Made by a program: the position numbers and the translations under genes
Source of the DNA: an uncultured bacterium
GTDB lineage: Bacteria; Planctomycetota; Uabimicrobiia; Uabimicrobiales; JABWCH01
Direction of reading: 5' to 3'
Assembly: GCA_938003875.1 (NCBI GenBank)
Contig: CALKWO010000204.1
Location: 1 to 10,915 of the forward strand
Length of the DNA stretch: 10,915 nt
In this document: one piece after another, positions 6,595 through 10,915 of the stretch
How positions within the stretch are numbered: position 1 is the stretch's first letter
Layout of the letters: every line of letters starts with the position of its first letter
The notes under the pieces: generated by a model
What the model saw: the letters and a program-made list of their open reading frames with translations, nothing else
Databases searched by the model: none
What the model was told of the DNA's origin: nothing

Positions 6595-6936
6595 ATGAAA
6601 CTAAACTACGAAAATTTGGAAGTATATCAAATATCCATTCAATTTCTTGGGTTTGCTTTTCAAGCAATACAAAAAATACCACATGGTTATAGCTTTTTAT
6701 CTGACCAGTTTAAACGTGCTTCTCTATCTATTCCTCTCAATATTGCAGAAGGTAACGGAAAATTGTCCGCAAAAGAACAAGGGCGATTTTATCAAATTGC
6801 TAAAGGTTCTGCCAATGAATGTGGCGCAATTTTAGACGCTATGGTAACTATCCAAATCTTAGATGCAGGAGAACATGCTAAAGGAAAAGAATTCTTATAC
6901 CATATTGTCTGTATGCTTTCTAAAATGTGCAAGTAA
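6595..6936 (+). CDS. Four-helix-bundle protein, S23/IVP family
   Basis: A 113-residue, apparently full-length member of the family found in 23S rRNA intervening sequences and related to the Avd accessory protein of diversity-generating retroelements. Key features are the opening YENLEVYQISIQF (5-17), FLSDQFKRASLSIPLNIAEG (34-53) with the hallmark NIAEG, and FYQIAKGSANECGAILDAM (65-83) with the GSxxE pattern. Four amphipathic helices are evident. Members are basic and form oligomers; nucleic-acid binding is established for Avd, and the role of stand-alone copies is unknown. It is the only credible gene in the transposon-like element and sits between hexamer arrays of opposite orientation. The frame stays open upstream to 6457 but contains no start codon there. 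No promoter is evident. It could be a cargo gene, or a protein that acts on the repeat stem-loop. Confidence 0.92.
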   Translation: MKLNYENLEVYQISIQFLGFAFQAIQKIPHGYSFLSDQFKRASLSIPLNIAEGNGKLSAKEQGRFYQIAKGSANECGAILDAMVTIQILDAGEHAKGKEFLYHIVCMLSKMCK

Positions 6937-6948
6937 TATTAACAGTTG

Positions 6949-6984
6949 TTTAGGTTTAGGTTTAGGTTTAGGTTTAGGTTTAGC
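6949..6984 (-). repeat. Telomere-like hexamer array (TTTAGG)5, inverted relative to the upstream array
   Basis: Five perfect TTTAGG units (6949-6978) and a partial sixth (TTTAGC, 6979-6984), starting 12 nt after the four-helix-bundle stop. It is the reverse complement of the upstream CCTAAA array. A transcript through the gene could therefore form a stem of about 30 bp with the coding region in the loop. Confidence 0.93.
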
Positions 6985-7244
6985 GTATATTGCAAGAGAT
7001 AATCAATTTTTTTACGTATGCTATCTTTAAGATAGCTCTCAAAGCCTTGTAAATACTACATCGCTCTCAGTACTATAATTATTGCTTTTCAGACGGTCAT
7101 GACTTTTATTAATAGTGCAACTTCAATTTTGAAAATGATTATCGCACAATTACTTGAGACTTATTATACGTGAGGAACGCAGGCTTGCAGGGGTAGGTTT
7201 TTGCAAAAAATTTCGACCTGTGCAATCGGAGTTGCGATTCTTCA
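6985..7244. other. Non-coding stretch inside the element
   Basis: No gene is seen. It contains the palindromic hairpin GCTATCT-TTA-AGATAGC (7020-7036), which could end the four-helix-bundle transcript but lacks a T tract. It also holds the right arm of the inner inverted repeat (7174-7194). The 79-codon frame at 7154-7393 is largely a translation of repeat sequence. Confidence 0.5.
7174..7194 (-). repeat. Inner inverted repeat of the element, right arm
   Basis: Reverse complement of 6338-6358 at 19 of 21 positions. It starts GGAACGCAGGC and ends GGGGT. Confidence 0.6.
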
Positions 7245-7276
7245 ACCTAAACCTAAACCTAGGTTTAGGTTTAGGT
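7245..7276. repeat. Perfect 32-bp palindrome of the telomere-like hexamer
   Basis: CCTAAA-type units run up to the centre at 7260/7261 and switch there to TTTAGG-type units, giving a perfect palindrome with no loop. It looks like the two arrays flanking the four-helix-bundle gene joined head to head without the gene. Such a palindrome can extrude as a cruciform or mark a replication or recombination junction. Confidence 0.9.
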
Positions 7277-7298
7277 CAGTCCACTTCCTCAATCAAGT

Positions 7299-7338
7299 CA
7301 ACAGTGTTGTGGGCTGGTATATACAGACCTTTCAGGCC
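7299..7338 (-). repeat. Two-hairpin intergenic repeat, copy B
   Basis: On the minus strand, hairpin 1 is GGCCTGAAAGGTC (7338-7326), the 11-nt spacer is TGTATATACCA, then GCCCA leads into hairpin 2 (7309-7299), an 11-nt palindromic site CAACAnTGTTG. Spacer and junction nearly match copy A in inverted orientation, which produces the 13-bp inverted repeat of the element. Confidence 0.55.
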
Positions 7339-7372
7339 AAAGATTAAAGGCTTTTCAACTGGCACAAGTCGT

Positions 7373-7382
7373 AAAATGTATT
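7373..7382 (+). repeat. Right copy of 10-bp flanking direct repeat (target-site duplication)
   Basis: AAAATGTATT is identical to 6224-6233 and abuts the right terminal inverted repeat exactly. Confidence 0.75.
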
Positions 7383-7479
7383 GGTCAAAGTAATCCTGTG
7401 CAAAATGACTACGGCTACCATCATAGTACCGTGCGTGTTCTATCTATGGTTCTTTTTAATGTATGCAATCCATCCGAGA

Positions 7480-7501
7480 TGTGTTGTAAAACACAATTTT
7501 T
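7480..7501 (+). terminator. Hairpin with T tract between the element and the GspK-like gene
   Basis: TGTGTT-GTAA-AACACA is followed by A and then TTTTT on the plus strand, a modest intrinsic terminator for plus-strand transcripts leaving the element. It also lies 15 nt past the stop of the minus-strand GspK-like gene, where it could act as a 3'-end hairpin. Confidence 0.4.
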
Positions 7502-7510
7502 CATAAGAGC

Positions 7511-10339
7511 TTAAAAACCAAAGATTCGACAATGCTTATATAGTGTTTCATGCAAAATTCTTAACCGTACCTCAGGCACAATCGGGGTTTCATAAAGGTT
7601 TCCACTCAGAAAGAGCAAATATTCTGCCTGGGGAAATGGGGTAGAATCTTGCAGGATTTCCTTTACCAAACCCCCTTGTGTAGAGTAGTTGGAGTACCAT
7701 TTGTTTTTTTTATCAGAATACAAGCAAGCATAGACTTCACAAAGATTTTTGGATTTTGAGGAATTTGGTAAAAATTTTGTTACTACCATATTTCCATATT
7801 GAGGATTTCTGTATTCGGGGATTTTGAATTTTGCTTGAAAGCAGCTATTTTTAAACCTGGCAACATCTAGCTTTTCTGTATAAACATAAGTCCCTGGAGC
7901 AGAAAATTCTATTTGATGCTCCATAGTAATATCCGTGATGCGCCATACGTTTAAAGGGGTATCGCACATTTCTGGTATATCTTTTCCTGATATTGTTCCC
8001 TCGACATCGCTCAGCGCAAACTGCTTGATTTCCATGCCATCCCAAAGAAGATGGATGCGATACCAGATGTTTTTTTCCAAGGCCTTTTCGATGCGAAATT
8101 CTGATCTGCTTACAGGATTAGGGTGAGGGAAAGGTGGTATGAAATGCAAGCTCACATTTCTCAAAGAAAGCTGGTCTGCTGGCCTTTCCACTTCGAAAAT
8201 TTCTGGCTCATTCTGAAAGACTACATCAAGGTACTCGGAAAGAGAAATTACCAAAGTTCTTTCCAAACCATTTACGACAACAGGAACAGGAACTGGCATC
8301 ACAAAAGGAGGTAAGACAATCGGGTATAAAAAAATGGTGAGTGTCAGCGAACTATACTTCATGGTAATTGGCAGCTCATCCTTATTGCAAAGCCCTTGAG
8401 CAAGAGCACGATATATCTTGGTTGCAAAAACATATCCAAACTCTGCTGCAAAACTAGGGTCGGCGATTTCGCTATAGCTTATACTGCCAATGGGGGGGAG
8501 TCCTATAGAAACAGACCAGCTATCTAAATTTTCTTTATAAAGTTGTAAACCTATTTTGGAAAGTTCTAAAAAACCATCGGGCTTGAGTATGCCTTTGTAA
8601 ATTTTCATTTTGCTTTGGCGTGGTTCTGGGTCGGGATATTCTTTGTCTTTAGAGCAGCATAATGTACGAGCAGCTCGTAAATAGCCAGCAGCATCCCAAT
8701 AGATTTCCGTCGCAATGCCTTCATCCAGAGAAAAGTTCCGAAAAATCGGAGTAGTATTCTGAGGATCAAACAAATCTCCTGGCTTGAAAAAAAAGCTCAA
8801 GGATACTTTTTGTCCACGAGGTTCCTCTACAAGAGGAGGGCTAAGGTAGACAGGATCTTTTTTCCCATCACAATAGTTTGTTTCAAAATTCTCTTGTATA
8901 TCGAAGCCCTCTGGATATGAGGATTCATCGCCTTTGAAGTGCATGCTAGCTTCATTGTTGAAACCATTGGCACGGAAAATCCAGCCATTTAACTTATGAG
9001 GCTTAATCTCTTTGTTTGGCGTAGTTTTTTCAGTAACAGAATCTTTGCCTTCTAACTGAGCAAGAAGATGTCCAATAGGATTTGGGCCTGTAGTTGCCTG
9101 TAGAATATCTCCTGCAACATCAGAAATAATACGGTTACTATGGAAATCTTCCTGAGTCCGATGAGTAAATTGGGAAAAAATTTGCATGGTCATACTTACC
9201 TTGCTTTTTCCTTGTACATCCACTTCCACATAGGTACCTATGGACTCAATGGAAAAAAAACCCCCTGGATATAGTGTGCAAGGAATATTGTATTTTGTCA
9301 ATTGCGAGCGATCTATCGCCCATTTTACATGCTTTTCTGGATTTTGGTGGTTAGGTAAGACAAAAGGGCAGGCATTAGAAAATATAAGGGCAATCTCCTC
9401 TGGAGAAAAGCCAGGCAGACTTTCTAGAAATTTGGCAAAATTTTCCCAACTCAAGAAATAGCATCTAGGGGTTCCCTCCAGAATGGCATCTACCAGTTTT
9501 TTTACTTTTTCTTCCGAAAGGGAAACGGTTCTATTATCCTCGAAAGTCTTTCCCTCTAAGCCTGAAAAAATTGCCATAAGCACCTCACGAGGCGCGGCAT
9601 TTATATTGACAGGATAGTATTTTTGCAATTCTTTTGTTTCAGGGTCAAAAATTTCTTCTTGTGCACTCTCTGTACAAAGATAGGGAGAAATTTTATCCCA
9701 TACATCCTGCTCTATTTCAAGAGCAATTTGAACATCATCCAGAGATGTATAATAGGATTCTTTACGCTTTTTTATAATATCCTCCGCTATTTTGGCCGCA
9801 TTGCCAATCTTTAATTCTTCAAACAATTTCTGCAAAGTTTTCTGCAATACTTCAGAATACTCTCCATTGATATTGATTAAACTATTGGTATCAACGACTC
9901 TGCAAGTGTAGAAAGAAGGGTTCTGGCCAATATAAAACTCACGGCCTGTTTTTCCATATTCTTTGGAAGATTTTAGCAGTATCTGGCAATACGAAGGCAG
10001 TTTCAGATTTTCCAGAGAATCGGAAAACCAATTGTCTGTTTTTTCAGGGCATTGCCAATCCCAAAAATGAAAGGTGCTTTTTTTATTGGTGGGTTCCCAG
10101 GTTTCAGGGTCTCTTGCTATTTGAGATGCTTCCTCTCGCAGGCGACAGTTGCAATATTCAACCCCTGCCAGGGCCAAAAATTTTGCTTGCAAGGCGTGAA
10201 TGCTATTGGCAGCAGCGTGCATTTCCATAAGAGATCGGTTGGTAAAAGTTATAGCTAGTATAGAAAGCAACGCCAGGACAGAAACACAAAGAAAAAGGAC
10301 TGCACCTTGTTGCCTTTTCGTATATAAGGTAGTACTCAT
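7511..10339 (-). CDS. Large GspK-like minor pseudopilin with long C-terminal extension
   Basis: A 942-residue protein, about three times the usual GspK length. GspK caps the type II secretion pseudopilus tip. The N-terminus is a prepilin type: basic leader MSTTLYTKRQQG, predicted cleavage after Gly12, then a hydrophobic helix (13-31). It lacks Glu at mature position +5, as is normal for GspK. Residues about 149-330 match GspK organisation: VVDTNSLININGEYSEVLQKTLQKL, a helical domain with SLDDVQIALEIEQDVWDKISPYL (199-221), VNINAAPREVLMAIFSGLEG (244-263), and a third helical unit near 297-322. Residues about 445 to 942 are an extension of unknown fold. SLSFFFKPGD and YWDAAGYLRAAR (513-557), with NIWYRIHLLWDGMEIKQF (757-774), suggest a LamG/concanavalin-like beta-sandwich. 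The start has a distant GGAG (12 nt). No other secretion gene adjoins it, so it may be an orphan or the end of an operon interrupted upstream. Confidence 0.82.
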   Translation of the reverse strand: MSTTLYTKRQQGAVLFLCVSVLALLSILAITFTNRSLMEMHAAANSIHALQAKFLALAGVEYCNCRLREEASQIARDPETWEPTNKKSTFHFWDWQCPEKTDNWFSDSLENLKLPSYCQILLKSSKEYGKTGREFYIGQNPSFYTCRVVDTNSLININGEYSEVLQKTLQKLFEELKIGNAAKIAEDIIKKRKESYYTSLDDVQIALEIEQDVWDKISPYLCTESAQEEIFDPETKELQKYYPVNINAAPREVLMAIFSGLEGKTFEDNRTVSLSEEKVKKLVDAILEGTPRCYFLSWENFAKFLESLPGFSPEEIALIFSNACPFVLPNHQNPEKHVKWAIDRSQLTKYNIPCTLYPGGFFSIESIGTYVEVDVQGKSKVSMTMQIFSQFTHRTQEDFHSNRIISDVAGDILQATTGPNPIGHLLAQLEGKDSVTEKTTPNKEIKPHKLNGWIFRANGFNNEASMHFKGDESSYPEGFDIQENFETNYCDGKKDPVYLSPPLVEEPRGQKVSLSFFFKPGDLFDPQNTTPIFRNFSLDEGIATEIYWDAAGYLRAARTLCCSKDKEYPDPEPRQSKMKIYKGILKPDGFLELSKIGLQLYKENLDSWSVSIGLPPIGSISYSEIADPSFAAEFGYVFATKIYRALAQGLCNKDELPITMKYSSLTLTIFLYPIVLPPFVMPVPVPVVVNGLERTLVISLSEYLDVVFQNEPEIFEVERPADQLSLRNVSLHFIPPFPHPNPVSRSEFRIEKALEKNIWYRIHLLWDGMEIKQFALSDVEGTISGKDIPEMCDTPLNVWRITDITMEHQIEFSAPGTYVYTEKLDVARFKNSCFQAKFKIPEYRNPQYGNMVVTKFLPNSSKSKNLCEVYACLYSDKKNKWYSNYSTQGGLVKEILQDSTPFPQAEYLLFLSGNLYETPIVPEVRLRILHETLYKHCRIFGF

Positions 10340-10361
10340 TTTTTTATTATTCTCCGATTTA

Positions 10362-10404
10362 CCAGGGGCGTTGTCCCTGGCTATTATATTTCGCCCCTTC
10401 GGGC
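10362..10404 (-). repeat. Two-hairpin intergenic repeat, copy C
   Basis: On the minus strand, hairpin 1 is GCCCGAAGGGGC (10404-10393), the 11-nt spacer is GAAATATAATA, then GCC leads into hairpin 2, CCAGGG/CCCTGG (10380-10362). It lies in the leader of the GspK-like gene, so it could influence expression of that gene. Confidence 0.65.
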
Positions 10405-10704
10405 TTAAGGTTAGAATATAGCTTAAAGTGCATTTGGTTATAAAACTATAATTTCCCAGCCTCCAAGCTTTTTTGATATAAACTTGATTCTACCAGATAA
10501 GCTATAATTTGACAATCTTAAATCCAAAATTAAAGAAAAGAGCACCGCCTACTTACAGGGAATCCTCTCGAATTTTCTCAACCAATTGTCAAAATGGGGG
10601 CATTGCTCTCGCATTTTCTGAATTCCGATGGCTTGGGAAATGTTCTTACCCATAGCTACCTTTCGATTTTGGCTCTTTGGGCTTAGCTATCTTAATCTTT
10701 ATCT

Positions 10705-10726
10705 TTGTCAATGCTTATTTTGACAA
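10705..10726. repeat. Inverted repeat TTGTCAA-N8-TTGACAA
   Basis: Perfect 7-bp arms with an 8-nt spacer. The arm sequence also occurs at 10509-10516 and 10585-10592, making a cluster of four related half-sites within about 220 bp. A regulator binding region is possible; no family is suggested. Confidence 0.45.
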
Positions 10727-10787
10727 TGTTAAATTCCACATATTGGCTAGCAATGACTTATAGCGAAAATTGCATTTAATTCTTTTT

Positions 10788-10823
10788 CGTTATCGTTATC
10801 TTTATCGTTATCATTATCTTTTT
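10788..10823 (-). repeat. Degenerate GATNAN hexamer array (right)
   Basis: On the plus strand the units are CGTTAT, CGTTAT, CTTTAT, CGTTAT, CATTAT and CTTTTT, a strict period of six. Read on the minus strand they are GATAAN units, related to the array at 62-90. Confidence 0.7.
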
Positions 10824-10915
10824 TTGATAAGGATAGAATTTTTTTTATGAATTTTTTTTTAATACCTGGAAAAAATTTTGTTTTTGGCTACAATATCAGC
10901 AAAAGTCCATGCCGT

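Larger units (their letters stand above)
6234..7372. mobile_element. Non-autonomous transposon-like element carrying a four-helix-bundle gene
   Basis: This 1139-bp segment starts with ACGACTTGTGCCAGTTG (6234-6250) and ends with its exact reverse complement (7356-7372). It is bracketed by the 10-bp direct repeat AAAATGTATT. Inside, nested in mirrored order, are a 13-bp perfect inverted repeat (6318-6330 with 7310-7322) and a 21-bp one with two mismatches (6338-6358 with 7174-7194). Hexamer arrays and one gene lie between them. No transposase, recombinase or reverse transcriptase frame is present, so movement would need a transposase supplied in trans. Family assignment from the ends is not possible by eye. 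Duplications of about 10 bp occur in IS4-type elements, among others. The perfect ends suggest a fairly recent insertion into the gap between hsp20 and the GspK-like gene. Confidence 0.7.
10340..10787. other. Non-coding stretch upstream of the GspK-like gene
   Basis: No gene is supported. Contents: two-hairpin repeat copy C (10362-10404); the 15-nt repeat AAAACTATAATTTCC (10442-10456) shared with 91-105; inverted TTGACAAT/ATTGTCAA sites (10509-10516 and 10585-10592); an imperfect 17-nt direct repeat CTCTCGnATTTTCTnAA (10565-10581 and 10606-10622); and a perfect 7-bp inverted repeat TTGTCAA/TTGACAA (10705-10711 and 10720-10726). A minus-strand TATAAT lies in the spacer of copy C (about 10389-10384) and could serve the GspK-like gene, but no matching -35 is clear. 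Confidence 0.55.

Noticed and set aside
3578..6936. A diversity-generating retroelement, suggested by an Avd-like four-helix-bundle protein near an FGE/C-type-lectin-fold protein
   Set aside because: No reverse transcriptase is present, and no template repeat resembling the 3' end of the FGE gene was found by eye. The two genes are 1.6 kb apart on opposite strands, and the four-helix-bundle gene sits in its own inserted element.
6481..6984. A 23S rRNA intervening sequence
   Set aside because: The protein family and stem-loop layout fit, but no rRNA sequence flanks it; the neighbours are protein-coding genes.
6481..7276. A eukaryotic telomere or linear-replicon end
   Set aside because: The hexamers are internal, occur in both orientations and are surrounded by ordinary bacterial genes.
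6481..7276. A CRISPR array
   Set aside because: The repeats are contiguous six-base units without spacers, and no cas gene is present.
7154..7393. A 79-codon reading frame inside the element
   Set aside because: Its middle is a translation of the palindromic hexamer array, and it crosses the terminal inverted repeat and the flanking direct repeat.
10830..10915. Start of a gene running off the right edge
   Set aside because: A TACAAT-like box lies at 10889-10894, but no start codon with a ribosome binding site and open frame follows before the window ends.

Overview
The window is AT-rich bacterial DNA. It carries one tRNA, six credible protein genes and long, repeat-laden gaps between them. 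The gene set is a Hanks-type Ser/Thr kinase with TPRs, a HEAT-repeat protein, a fusion of a TIR/deoxyribosyltransferase-like domain to an FGE-sulfatase (SUMF1-like) domain, and a very large GspK-like pseudopilin. This mix is typical of Planctomycetota or a similar large-genome phylum. That placement is an inference from protein content; no phylogenetic marker gene is present.

Layout: 1-276 is non-coding, with short repeats. tRNA-Gly(CCC) lies on the minus strand at 277-351. Diverging from it on the plus strand is a two-gene operon: the kinase (486-1997), then the HEAT-repeat protein (2003-3397) only 5 nt later, ending in tandem hairpins. The FGE fusion (3578-4996, minus) converges on this operon. 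Next come a structured non-coding stretch (about 5000-5490) and a small heat-shock protein (5492-5965, minus) with a strong ribosome binding site.

The most distinctive region is 6224-7382. A segment of 1139 bp (6234-7372) is bounded by perfect 17-bp terminal inverted repeats and flanked by an exact 10-bp direct repeat, which is the signature of a transposition event. It encodes no recognisable transposase. Its only credible gene is a four-helix-bundle protein of the S23/IVP family. That gene is bracketed by telomere-like hexamer arrays in opposite orientations: (CCTAAA/CTTAAA)14 upstream and (TTTAGG)5 downstream. A perfect 32-bp palindrome of the same hexamer lies further right. An open reading frame in the loop of a long inverted repeat resembles the intervening sequences of bacterial 23S rRNA, which carry the same protein family, but here it sits between protein genes.

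The window ends with the 942-residue GspK-like protein (7511-10339, minus) and a gene-free stretch of about 576 bp (10340-10915) with inverted repeats and a degenerate hexamer array. A recurrent two-hairpin repeat (hairpin, 11-nt AT-rich spacer, hairpin) occurs at 6302-6343, 7299-7338 and 10362-10404, with a one-hairpin relative at 3547-3566.

Functionally, the kinase and HEAT protein probably act together in signalling or scaffolding. The FGE fusion looks like a sensor or effector protein rather than a sulfatase-maturing enzyme. The GspK-like protein belongs to type II secretion/pseudopilus biology. Nothing in the sequence ties these into one pathway.
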